A DNA stretch of 64,000 bases from contig CALEUW010000030.1 in the NCBI GenBank assembly GCA_937920725.1, positions 62,001 through 126,000 on the forward strand. Direction: 5' to 3'. Made by a program: the position numbers and the translations under genes. Positions 52,780-61,678 of the stretch are shown piece after piece. The notes under the pieces were generated by a model. The model searched no databases. It was not told the origin of the DNA and worked only from the letters and a program-made list of their open reading frames with translations. Each line of letters starts with the position of its first letter. Position 1 is the stretch's first letter. The DNA comes from UMGS1601 sp900553335 (GTDB lineage Bacteria; Bacillota; Clostridia; Oscillospirales; Ruminococcaceae).

Positions 52780-52837
52780 ATGCTTTTTTACAGAAATTAA
52801 AGCATAATGTATTAAATAAATACTCGTTATATAACAA

Positions 52838-52920
52838 CGGCTATGTCTTCCCCGCCTCTAAGGGGCTAACGTTCGGTCGTTTGTTGAATGACGGGGCGTT
52901 GCCCCTTATTGAATGTATGG
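52838..52920 (-). repeat. Dispersed structured repeat, copy D (inverted, short)
   Basis: Reverse complement reads ATTCAATAAGGGG...CCCCGTCATTCAAC and ends GAGGCGGGG-AAGACAT, matching the two ends of copy A, but the central TTTTCAG stem is missing. It lies between the gltB attenuator and gltB in opposite orientation to transcription. Confidence 0.6.
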
Positions 52921-52989
52921 GGAATGCCCGTTGAAATAATTTATAAATAGCTGAAGAATTATATTCTTTCAGTGGAAAGGGTGATTGTG

Positions 52990-55900
52990 ATGGGAAATGC
53001 AGAGAATAATGTAACAAAAGGTCTTTATTCTCCAAGGTTTGAGCATGATAACTGCGGTATCGGAGCGGTTGTCAACATTAAGGGTATAAAGAGCCATGAT
53101 ACTGTTGCCAATGCTTTGACAATCGTTGAAACGCTCGAACATAGAGCAGGAAAGGACGCCGAGGGAAAAACGGGTGACGGAGTAGGTATTTTGTTGCAGA
53201 TTTCTCACAAGTTTTTCAAAAAAGCTGCAAAGAAGGATTTGGGGATTAATCTTTCGAGCGAAAGAGATTATGCTGTAGGAATGTTTTTCTTTCCGCAAAA
53301 CGAGCTTGCAAGAAACCAGGCTAAGAAAATGTTTGAGATCATAGCATCAAAAGAAGGACTTGAGGTTTTAGGCTGGAGAAATGTTCCGTCCCGTCCTGAG
53401 GTATTGGGACAAAGAGCTGTAGAATGTATGCCGTTTATCATGCAGTGCTTTATCAAGAAGCCGAGAGATGTAAAGAAAGGTCTTGATTTTGATAGAAAGC
53501 TTTACGTTGCAAGACGTGTTTTTGAACAGTCAAACGAGGACACTTATGTAGTTTCGCTTTCAAGCAGAACTATTGTATATAAAGGAATGTTTTTGGTAGG
53601 AGATTTGAGAAACTTCTTTTTGGATTTGCAGGATGAGGATTATGAATCCGCAATTGCTATGGTCCACTCAAGGTTTTCTACCAACACAAACCCAAGCTGG
53701 CAGCGTGCGCATCCTAACCGAATGATGGTTCACAATGGAGAGATAAATACAATAAGAGGAAATGCTGATAAGATGCTCGCTCGTGAAGAAACTATGAAAT
53801 CTGAGCATTTAAAAGGCGATATCGACAAGGTCATTCCTGTTGTAAATACCGAGGGTTCTGACTCCGCTATGCTTGATAACACTCTTGAATTTTTGGTCAT
53901 GAGCGGAATGGAGCTTCCTTTGGCGGTTATGATAACGATCCCAGAGCCTTGGGACAATAACGCAACAATGTCGCAGAAGAAAAAGGATTTTTATCAATAC
54001 TATGCTACTATGATGGAGCCTTGGGACGGCCCTGCTTCAATTTTGTTTTCTGACGGAGATATTATGGGAGCTGTGCTTGACAGAAACGGACTTCGCCCGT
54101 CAAGATATTATATCACAGACGACGGATGCCTTATCCTGTCATCAGAGGTAGGGGCATTGCCGATAAGTCCTGAAAAAATAGTTTCAAAGGAAAGACTTCG
54201 TCCGGGAAAAATGCTTTTGGTAGACACAGTTGAGGGACGTCTTATCGACGATGATGAGCTTAAGGAGAGATACGCTTCAAAGCAGCCGTACGGCGAGTGG
54301 CTGGACAGCAATCTCGTAAATCTAAAGGACCTGAAAATCCCTAACGCAAAGGTAGAGGAACATTCTTACGACGACAGACAGCGCCTTCAGAAAGCGTTCG
54401 GTTATACATACGAAGAAATTATGACGTCTATTTTGCCGATGGCGAAAAACGGAAGCGAATCTATTTCTGCTATGGGAACTGACAGTCCGCTTGCTGTTTT
54501 GTCTAAAGAGCCTCAGCCTCTGTTTAATTACTTTAAACAACTTTTTGCACAGGTCACAAATCCTCCTATAGACGCTATAAGAGAGGAGATCGTTACCTCT
54601 ACTACTATTTACATAGGCGAGGACGGAAATATATTAGAGGAAAAGCCTGAGAACTGTAAGGTTATGAAAATACATAACCCAATACTTACCTCGACAGATA
54701 TACTTAAGATCAAAAGTATGCACATACCCGGCTTTAAGGTTGCGGTTATACCTATTCTCTACTATAAGAATACGAGGCTTTCAAAGGCTGTAAACAGATT
54801 GTTTATTGAAGCTGATAAGGCATATAACGAAGGTGCAAATATTCTTATTTTGTCGGACAGAGGAGTTGACGAAAACCATCTTGCTATCCCATCTCTTCTG
54901 GCGGTGTCGGCATTGCATCAGCATCTTGTTGTGACTAAGAGAAGAACCTCTTTAGCGATGATACTTGAAAGCGGCGAACCGAGAGAAGTGCATCATTTCG
55001 CAACGCTTTTGGGATACGGTGCAAGCGCAATAAATCCGTATCTTGCACAGGAAACTATCCACGAGCTTATAAACGATGACCTTTTGGATAAGGATTATTA
55101 TGCGGCTGTTGACGATTACAATTCGGCAGTTTTGCACGGAATCGTAAAGATAGCGTCAAAAATGGGAATATCAACTATTCAGTCGTATCAAGGCTCCCAG
55201 ATTTTTGAAGCGATCGGCATAAGTGAGGGTGTAATAGATAAGTATTTCACAGGTACTGTCAGCAGGATAGGCGGAATAACAATAAAGGACATTGAGGATA
55301 GTGTTGATAAGCTTCATACCGGCGCTTTTGATCCGCTCGGACTCGGTACAAACCCTGAAATAGAATCTCGTGGAAGCCACAAGGTAAGAAGCGGAAAGGA
55401 AGAGCATCTTTATAATCCGCAGACAATTTATCTTCTTCAGCAGGCTTCAAGAACAGGCAATTACGAAACCTATAAAAAGTATTCAAACTTAATTTCAAAA
55501 GAGCTTGATCCCGTTAATATCAGAGGGCTTATGGATTTTAATTATGCTGAAAATCCGATAGATATAAATGAAGTTGAAAGTGCAGAGTCTATCGTCAGAA
55601 GATTTAAAACGGGCGCTATGTCATACGGTTCTATTTCCGAAGAGGCTCATGAAACTCTTGCAATTGCAATGAACAGACTCCATGGAAAGTCTAATTCTGG
55701 CGAGGGCGGAGAGAGCATTGAAAGACTTTTGACAAAGGGACAGGAAATTGATAAATGCTCAGCAATAAAGCAGGTAGCTTCGGGAAGATTCGGTGTTACA
55801 TCGAGATACCTCATCTCCGCTGATGAGATACAAATTAAGATGGCACAGGGCGCAAAGCCCGGAGAGGGAGGACATCTTCCGGGCAAAAAGGTATATCCTT

Positions 55901-57534
55901 GGATCGCAAAGACTAGACACTCAACACCCGGAGTATCGCTTATATCTCCGCCGCCTCATCATGATATTTATTCTATTGAGGATTTGGCACAGCTTATATA
56001 CGATCTTAAAAACGCAAACAAGAATGCGAGAATTTCCGTTAAGCTTGTATCCGAGTGCGGAGTAGGCACGGTTGCTGCGGGTGTTGCAAAAGCAGGAGCA
56101 GGATGTATCCTTATCTCCGGATATGACGGCGGAACTGGCGCTGCTCCGAGAAACTCAATTTATAACGCAGGACTTCCTTGGGAGCTTGGGCTTGCCGAAG
56201 CTCATCAGACGCTTATTCAAAACGGACTTAGAAATAAGGTTGTTGTCGAAACGGACGGAAAGCTTATGAACGGACGAGATGTTGCCGTTGCGGCGATACT
56301 CGGTGCAGAGGAGTTCGGCTTTGCGACAGCTCCGCTTGTAACTCTCGGCTGTGCAATGATGAGAGTATGCAACTTAGACACCTGTCCGTTCGGAGTAGCA
56401 ACTCAAAATCCTGAGCTTCGTAAGAGATTTATGGGCAAACCTGAATATGTAGTGAACTTTATGATGTTTGTTGCCGAGGAGCTTCGTGAATATATGGCAA
56501 AACTAGGAGTTAAAACAGTTGACGAGCTTGTCGGAAGAATTGATCTTCTAAAGCCAAGAGAGGGACTTTCCGGCACGGCGGCAGAGGTTGATCTTTCAAA
56601 TATTTTAAATTCAGATTTTGCTTCTAAGAAAATTGAATACGGCAAAAAGTCACTTTATGACTTTAAGCTCTCTGAAACGCTTGACGAAAAGGTTTTGCTT
56701 AAGGAATTTGAATCGGCTTTTAAAAAGGGTGAAAAGAAAACAGTAAAGGTAAATGTTAAAAATACAGACAGAACATTCGGCACAAGTTTTGGTTCTGAGA
56801 TCACAAAGAAATATCAGGATACGCTTGAGGATGATACGTTCAGAGTAGTATGTAAAGGATCAGGCGGACAGAGCTTCGGAGCGTTTATTCCTAAGGGACT
56901 GACGCTTGAACTTATCGGAGATTCAAACGATTATTTTGGAAAAGGATTGTCAGGAGGTAAGCTTTCTGTATATCCTCCAAAGGAATCTACATTTAAAGCT
57001 GAGGATAATATCATTATCGGAAACGTTGCTCTTTACGGTGCAACAAGCGGAAAAGCGTTTATTAACGGAGTTGCCGGAGAGAGATTCTGCGTAAGAAATT
57101 CGGGAGCAATAGCAGTTGTCGAGGGAGTCGGCGATCACGGCTGTGAATACATGACGGGCGGAAGAGTTGTTGTGATAGGCAAAACCGGCAAAAACTTTGC
57201 TGCCGGAATGTCAGGCGGAGTAGCTTACGTTTTGGACGAGGACAGAGATTTGTATACAAAGCTCAACAAGGAAATGGTGCTTTTCTCGGAGGTAACTGAA
57301 AAATATGACATCATTGAGCTTCGTGAGCTTATAGAAGAACACGTTTCGGCTACAGGATCTGAAAAGGGAAAAGCGATACTTGAGAGCTTTGAAGAATATC
57401 TGCCTAAGTTTAAGAAGATAATTCCTCATGATTATAAGAGAATGATGACAGCTATCGTTTCTATGGAAGAAAAGGGCCTTTCAAGCGATCAGGCTCAGAT
57501 CGAAGCGTTTTATCAGATTATAAATAATAAGTAA
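52990..57534 (+). CDS. gltB: Glutamate synthase, large subunit
   Basis: Forms glutamate from 2-oxoglutarate and glutamine-derived ammonia. 1514 residues from ATG 52990 (AAAGGGTGA upstream; a GTG at 52972 is less likely). A 21-residue propeptide precedes the glutaminase Cys22 (NCGIGAVV). The central domain, the FMN-binding synthase domain (GEGGESIERL, SGYDGGTGAAPR), the 3Fe-4S cysteines (CAMMRVCNLDTCPFG) and the C-terminal GXGXG beta-helix are all present. Followed at 13 nt by gltD; attenuator upstream. Confidence 0.98.
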   Translation: MGNAENNVTKGLYSPRFEHDNCGIGAVVNIKGIKSHDTVANALTIVETLEHRAGKDAEGKTGDGVGILLQISHKFFKKAAKKDLGINLSSERDYAVGMFFFPQNELARNQAKKMFEIIASKEGLEVLGWRNVPSRPEVLGQRAVECMPFIMQCFIKKPRDVKKGLDFDRKLYVARRVFEQSNEDTYVVSLSSRTIVYKGMFLVGDLRNFFLDLQDEDYESAIAMVHSRFSTNTNPSWQRAHPNRMMVHNGEINTIRGNADKMLAREETMKSEHLKGDIDKVIPVVNTEGSDSAMLDNTLEFLVMSGMELPLAVMITIPEPWDNNATMSQKKKDFYQYYATMMEPWDGPASILFSDGDIMGAVLDRNGLRPSRYYITDDGCLILSSEVGALPISPEKIVSKERLRPGKMLLVDTVEGRLIDDDELKERYASKQPYGEWLDSNLVNLKDLKIPNAKVEEHSYDDRQRLQKAFGYTYEEIMTSILPMAKNGSESISAMGTDSPLAVLSKEPQPLFNYFKQLFAQVTNPPIDAIREEIVTSTTIYIGEDGNILEEKPENCKVMKIHNPILTSTDILKIKSMHIPGFKVAVIPILYYKNTRLSKAVNRLFIEADKAYNEGANILILSDRGVDENHLAIPSLLAVSALHQHLVVTKRRTSLAMILESGEPREVHHFATLLGYGASAINPYLAQETIHELINDDLLDKDYYAAVDDYNSAVLHGIVKIASKMGISTIQSYQGSQIFEAIGISEGVIDKYFTGTVSRIGGITIKDIEDSVDKLHTGAFDPLGLGTNPEIESRGSHKVRSGKEEHLYNPQTIYLLQQASRTGNYETYKKYSNLISKELDPVNIRGLMDFNYAENPIDINEVESAESIVRRFKTGAMSYGSISEEAHETLAIAMNRLHGKSNSGEGGESIERLLTKGQEIDKCSAIKQVASGRFGVTSRYLISADEIQIKMAQGAKPGEGGHLPGKKVYPWIAKTRHSTPGVSLISPPPHHDIYSIEDLAQLIYDLKNANKNARISVKLVSECGVGTVAAGVAKAGAGCILISGYDGGTGAAPRNSIYNAGLPWELGLAEAHQTLIQNGLRNKVVVETDGKLMNGRDVAVAAILGAEEFGFATAPLVTLGCAMMRVCNLDTCPFGVATQNPELRKRFMGKPEYVVNFMMFVAEELREYMAKLGVKTVDELVGRIDLLKPREGLSGTAAEVDLSNILNSDFASKKIEYGKKSLYDFKLSETLDEKVLLKEFESAFKKGEKKTVKVNVKNTDRTFGTSFGSEITKKYQDTLEDDTFRVVCKGSGGQSFGAFIPKGLTLELIGDSNDYFGKGLSGGKLSVYPPKESTFKAEDNIIIGNVALYGATSGKAFINGVAGERFCVRNSGAIAVVEGVGDHGCEYMTGGRVVVIGKTGKNFAAGMSGGVAYVLDEDRDLYTKLNKEMVLFSEVTEKYDIIELRELIEEHVSATGSEKGKAILESFEEYLPKFKKIIPHDYKRMMTAIVSMEEKGLSSDQAQIEAFYQIINNK

Positions 57535-57547
57535 GGAGGGGACTGAA

Positions 57548-59032
57548 ATGGGAAAGCCAACAGGATTTATTGATTATGAACGTGAGGATGCACAAGCATA
57601 CTCGGTTTTAGAACGTATTAAAAATTTTGATGAGTTTCACACTCCTCTTACAAAACAGGAACAGGAAAAACAGGGTGCAAGATGTATGGAATGCGGAGTA
57701 CCGTTCTGTCAGTCGGGCTTGATCATAGGCGGTGCGGTATCGGGCTGTCCGCTTAACAATCTTATTCCCGAGTGGAATGATTTGATATTTAAGGGTGCTT
57801 GGGAGCAGGCGTACAACAGACTTAAAATAACAAACAATTTTCCTGAATTTACTTCAAGGGTTTGTCCGGCACTTTGCGAAAAGGCTTGTACCTGCGGAGT
57901 GGATGGAGATGCGGTTACTGTTAAAGCAAATGAATATGCAATAATTGAAAACGCATATGATATGGGATATGCATCAGCTAAAATCCCTAAGGTAAGAACA
58001 GGGAAAAAGATTGCGGTTATAGGTTCAGGTCCTGCGGGACTTGCGGCTGCGGATCAGTTGAACCAGAGAGGTCACAGTGTAACGGTTTATGAGCGTTCTG
58101 ACAGAGTGGGCGGACTTCTGATGTATGGAATCCCTAATATGAAGCTGGAAAAACATATAATTGACCGCAAGATTGATATTATGAAAGAAGAAGGCATAGA
58201 ATTCAAAACGGGTGCTGACGTGGGCAAAAATATAAAGGCAGCGGACTTGCTGAAAGAGTACGACAGAATAATTTTGGCTTGCGGCGCATCAAATCCCCGT
58301 GATATAAAGGTTTCGGGAAGAGATGCCGATGGAATTTATTTTGCAGTTGACTTTTTAACGTCTACCACCAAAGCGCTTTTGGATAACGATCTAAAGGACG
58401 GAACTTATGTAAGCGCTAAAGGCAAAAGGGTTTTAATCATCGGCGGAGGAGATACGGGAAATGATTGTGTCGGAACAAGTATTCGACATGGTGCAAAAAG
58501 CGTTTTGCAGCTTGAGATGATGCCAAAGCTCCCGGATACAAGAGCTGAGAACAATCCTTGGCCTGAGTGGCCGAGAGTCTGCAAGACGGACTACGGTCAG
58601 GAGGAAGCCATTGAGCTTTTTGGAACAGATCCCAGAACCTATCAGACGACTGTCAAGGAATTTATCAAGGACAAAAAGGGAAGAGTAAAAGGAGCAAAGC
58701 TTGTTAAGCTCAAGGCTGAAAAGGATAAAAAGACAGGACGTTTGGCGATGAAAGAGATTGACGGTTCGGAGTACGAGGTGGAAACTGATTTGGTTCTGAT
58801 CGCTGCAGGCTTTACAGGCGCACAAAGCTATATTACAAAGGCTTTCGGAGTATCAACAGATGCGAGAACTAACGTAGCTTCAGCTGAGGGAACGCATAAA
58901 ACAAATGTTGACGGAGTTTTCGTGTGCGGTGATATGCATATCGGACAGTCCTTGGTAGTTCGTGCCATCAGAGAGGGAAGAGATGCGGCAAAAGAGGTTG
59001 ACGAAAGCCTTATGGGATATACGAATCTTTGA
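57548..59032 (+). CDS. gltD: Glutamate synthase, small subunit
   Basis: NADPH-oxidising FAD/Fe-S partner of GltB, 494 residues. N-terminal cysteines (CMECGVPFC, then CPALCEKACTCG) bind two 4Fe-4S clusters. FAD loop GSGPAGLAAA and NADPH loop IGGGDTGNDC are intact, as is the C-terminal FVCGDMHIGQSLVV. A GGAGG site is at ideal spacing. Terminator downstream. Confidence 0.98.
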   Translation: MGKPTGFIDYEREDAQAYSVLERIKNFDEFHTPLTKQEQEKQGARCMECGVPFCQSGLIIGGAVSGCPLNNLIPEWNDLIFKGAWEQAYNRLKITNNFPEFTSRVCPALCEKACTCGVDGDAVTVKANEYAIIENAYDMGYASAKIPKVRTGKKIAVIGSGPAGLAAADQLNQRGHSVTVYERSDRVGGLLMYGIPNMKLEKHIIDRKIDIMKEEGIEFKTGADVGKNIKAADLLKEYDRIILACGASNPRDIKVSGRDADGIYFAVDFLTSTTKALLDNDLKDGTYVSAKGKRVLIIGGGDTGNDCVGTSIRHGAKSVLQLEMMPKLPDTRAENNPWPEWPRVCKTDYGQEEAIELFGTDPRTYQTTVKEFIKDKKGRVKGAKLVKLKAEKDKKTGRLAMKEIDGSEYEVETDLVLIAAGFTGAQSYITKAFGVSTDARTNVASAEGTHKTNVDGVFVCGDMHIGQSLVVRAIREGRDAAKEVDESLMGYTNL

Positions 59033-59059
59033 TTTCTTTGCTTGATAGAATTGTAAATA

Positions 59060-59088
59060 AAAAGCGACAGATCAAGTCTGTCGCTTTT
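59060..59088. terminator. Bidirectional terminator after gltD and ABC-F gene
   Basis: AAAAGCGACAGA (59060-59071) pairs perfectly with TCTGTCGCTTTT (59077-59088). Confidence 0.85.
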
Positions 59089-59101
59089 AAGTTTTATAAA
59101 G

Positions 59102-60589
59102 CTATATGCAAAGCATTTTATTAGACACCTGCTCGCAGAAGCGTTTATCATGTTCTACGAATATAAGCGTAGCATCGCAGGCTTTCAACAATTCCTCGAT
59201 TTGAATTCTTGATAATACATCTACATAATTTAAAGGTTCGTCCCAGATATATAGATGCGCCTGCTCGGATAAGCTTCTTGCAAGCATTATTTTTTTCTTT
59301 TGTCCCTGACTGTAGCTGTCGATTGTTCTGGAGAAAAGCTCTCTTGAAAAATCAAGCTTTCTAAGAATTGCTTTAAACAGAGCTTCGTCAATATGATGCT
59401 TTTGGATGTAGTCGCCAAGCGTGCCGCATAAGTTGTCCGCAGATTGGCAAACATATGAAATTTTTAATCTGCTGCCTTTTATGATACTTCCCTGATAATT
59501 TAGATTTTCGCCTAAAATCAGTTTTATAAGGCTTGTTTTTCCGCTTCCGTTCTTTCCGCATACAGCAATGCGGTCGCCTTGATTTACCGTGAAGCTTATG
59601 TCTTTAAAAATTTCATTGCCGTCATATTTAAGCGTAACATTTTGAAATGTTATTAACTGATTGGAATGATATTTTAAAGGTGATATCTTTAGTGAGGATA
59701 CCTCTTCGACATTTTGCAAAAGCTGATTTTTTTCTGCAATGCTTTTTTCAATTCGGTTTTCCATAGACTTTGCACGGTTCATAAGTTTTCCGGCTTTTTT
59801 GGCGATGGAAGGTCTTCTGGTCAACGATTTTTCAACCTTTGCAGGATCAAAGCCTATCTTTGTTGAAGCGATTTTATCAGAATGTGCGGCAACTCGTTTT
59901 GCTGACTGTTCAAGCTGGTGAATTTGTTTTTTCAGCCGTTCATTTTTCGTTTGTTCAAACTGCTCTTGCCGACTGCGGTTTTCGTTCCAAGAACTGAAAT
60001 TGCCTTTTTGAACCTCGATGTTTGTTTTGTTGATAACAAGAATATGGTCGATACAAGAGTCGAGAAAAGCTCTGTCGTGAGAAACGAGGATGAATCCTGA
60101 TTTTTTTTTAAGATAATCAGCAAGAACTGCTCTCGCATGAGTATCAAGATGATTTGTTGGCTCGTCGATAAGCAAAAAGCTGTTTTCACGAAGAAACATT
60201 CCCACGATGAGAATTTTTGTTTGCTCTCCGTTTGACAAGGTTGAAAACTCACGGTACAGCAAATTATCATCAGTTTCAAGTAAGCTGAGCTCTCTACGAA
60301 TCTGCCATTCTTCTGCTGTAGGTGCTATGTTTTGAATAATATCAATAGTAAAATATGAATCGCTGGGCGGTGTATACGGAAAGTATTCGAAATTTACAGA
60401 CGTTACTATTTTACCCGTATATTCAAGATCGCCCATAAGCAGTTTTAAGAAAGTTGTTTTTCCACGTCCGTTTCTTCCTGTAAAGCCAAGCTTCCAATCG
60501 GTATCAATTTGAAAGCTGACATTCTCAAACACATTATCATAGCTTCCTTCGTATGAGAAAGTAAGGTTTTTTATATTTATCAGTGACAT
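59102..60589 (-). CDS. Lsa-type ABC-F ribosomal protection protein
   Basis: Soluble protein of 495 residues with two ATPase domains and no membrane part, the ABC-F class. The opening MSLINIKNLTFSYEGSYDNV and GFTGRNGRGKTT closely resemble Lsa proteins, which displace lincosamides, streptogramin A and pleuromutilins from the ribosome. Second Walker A GKNGSGKTS; second signature SYSQGQKKK. A Lys/Arg-rich linker (about 195-290) is the antibiotic-resistance domain. Resistance is predicted from family, not shown. A leader peptide lies upstream, as in other inducible ABC-F genes. Confidence 0.88.
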   Translation of the reverse strand: MSLINIKNLTFSYEGSYDNVFENVSFQIDTDWKLGFTGRNGRGKTTFLKLLMGDLEYTGKIVTSVNFEYFPYTPPSDSYFTIDIIQNIAPTAEEWQIRRELSLLETDDNLLYREFSTLSNGEQTKILIVGMFLRENSFLLIDEPTNHLDTHARAVLADYLKKKSGFILVSHDRAFLDSCIDHILVINKTNIEVQKGNFSSWNENRSRQEQFEQTKNERLKKQIHQLEQSAKRVAAHSDKIASTKIGFDPAKVEKSLTRRPSIAKKAGKLMNRAKSMENRIEKSIAEKNQLLQNVEEVSSLKISPLKYHSNQLITFQNVTLKYDGNEIFKDISFTVNQGDRIAVCGKNGSGKTSLIKLILGENLNYQGSIIKGSRLKISYVCQSADNLCGTLGDYIQKHHIDEALFKAILRKLDFSRELFSRTIDSYSQGQKKKIMLARSLSEQAHLYIWDEPLNYVDVLSRIQIEELLKACDATLIFVEHDKRFCEQVSNKMLCI

Positions 60590-60668
60590 AATTATTCCTC
60601 CCGTTCGTTTAAATTCCTTTAAACAAGTCGGAATAGTTTATGGCATATTTAATTTAAAAATAACCGTC

Positions 60669-60704
60669 TTATCCGACTTGATGCAAAAATTTATTTATTC
60701 TCAT
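60669..60704 (-). CDS. Leader peptide of the ABC-F gene
   Basis: An 11-codon frame, MRINKFLHQVG, with AAAGGTGAT before its ATG. Its last codons (CAAGTCGGA) can pair with TCCGACTTG just upstream of the ABC-F ribosome-binding site, so a ribosome stalled by antibiotic would disturb this stem. That mechanism is inferred. Confidence 0.5.
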   Translation of the reverse strand: MRINKFLHQVG

Positions 60705-60845
60705 ATGAAATCACCTTTTTCTGTTTTGATTTGGCAAACGCCTTGTTAAATATAGCATATATCTCTTAGTTAGTTGTGAACGCATTCTGAATTTCGTTAA
60801 GAAAGAGTAATATTAATTCAAGTAAAATCGTGTAAAAAACGTGTA

Positions 60846-60879
60846 AGCAAAAATAAACCGCCCTATTTTAGAGCGGTTT
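60846..60879 (-). terminator. Terminator of the 38-codon frame (-)
   Basis: Minus strand: AAACCGC (60879-60873) pairs with GCGGTTT (60861-60855), followed by ATTTTTG. Confidence 0.6.
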
Positions 60880-60979
60880 CCTTCGCATATTTTACTACTG
60901 CTTGATTTTTCTTTGCTTCTTGTGTTATTCTATTCATGAGAAGTACTTCTTCCTTGGTTAATAGTTTTGTAAAAATCAT
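60863..60979 (-). CDS. Small protein or gene remnant, 38 residues
   Basis: Frame beginning MIFTKLLTKEEVLLMNRITQ and continuing with a Lys/Glu-rich helical part; its stop falls in the terminator stem. Helix-like, soluble, no ribosome-binding site seen. It may be the tail of a decayed gene in the accessory region. Confidence 0.3.
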   Translation of the reverse strand: MIFTKLLTKEEVLLMNRITQEAKKNQAVVKYAKETALK

Positions 60980-61217
60980 TGTTATTGCAAAAGAGCTTAA
61001 TTATTATATCACATTGTCTATTAATTTTACTGTCGAAAAATGTCAATTTAATTAAGTTCATAGATTTACCTAAAATCATTAGGTGAAATTTGTTAAATAA
61101 GAGAAGTGACATGTATTGTAAAAAGAGATAAAATAATAATTATAAACTATGTAAGGAAGGTAGAGTATTAGATTAATAAATAAGTTGTCATAATAAAGAT
61201 TGTGAGAATTTGTGACT

Positions 61218-61491
61218 ATGAATAGTGTAATTTGGTTACTTACAGTTCAATTGATTATCTTTATTGTATTTTTTTGTTGTTGCCGCAACACTTTCATCAT
61301 TGTATTGGATGAATGATGCTCTTGCTGCGTATATCGTAGAAGTAAAGATGAATTTGCGCCTGCCAATGTATGATGACCCTAATACGGTAGAAGAATTGAA
61401 ACAGTTGAGAAAGCATATACCGAAAGAAAAAGTTAAGGCAATAAAAGATGCACTAAATTATTTTAATTTATATTGCTCAAATGAAAAGTAA
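61218..61491 (+). pseudogene. Small membrane protein broken in a T7 tract
   Basis: ATG 61218 encodes MNSVIWLLTVQLIIFIVFF, a transmembrane helix, and then meets seven T (61269-61275). In the current frame it stops at 61314-61316. With one T fewer it would run on through VVAATLSSLYWMNDALAAYI and a charged C-terminus to 61491, about 90 residues. Either a frameshift, a slippage site or a sequencing error. Family not recognised. 60980-61217 holds nothing recognisable. Confidence 0.5.
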
Positions 61492-61678
61492 ATGGCGGAG
61501 AAATGTGGTATTATTAACAGGAAAACTATAATCTGCTAAAATCGAAAAATTTAAGATAGCCAAAATGCTTGCCAGAGAAAGAATCGGTTATACAGGATGC
61601 ATTGGAACATTTTTTCTTTTATTACACATTTGAGTGTTATTGTTAGTTTCTTGTAATACATAAAGTGAGAGGAAAAGT

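Noticed and set aside
52731..52934. 68-codon open frame before gltB
   Set aside because: It covers the attenuator terminator and repeat copy D, and has no ribosome-binding site; regulatory DNA explains it better.
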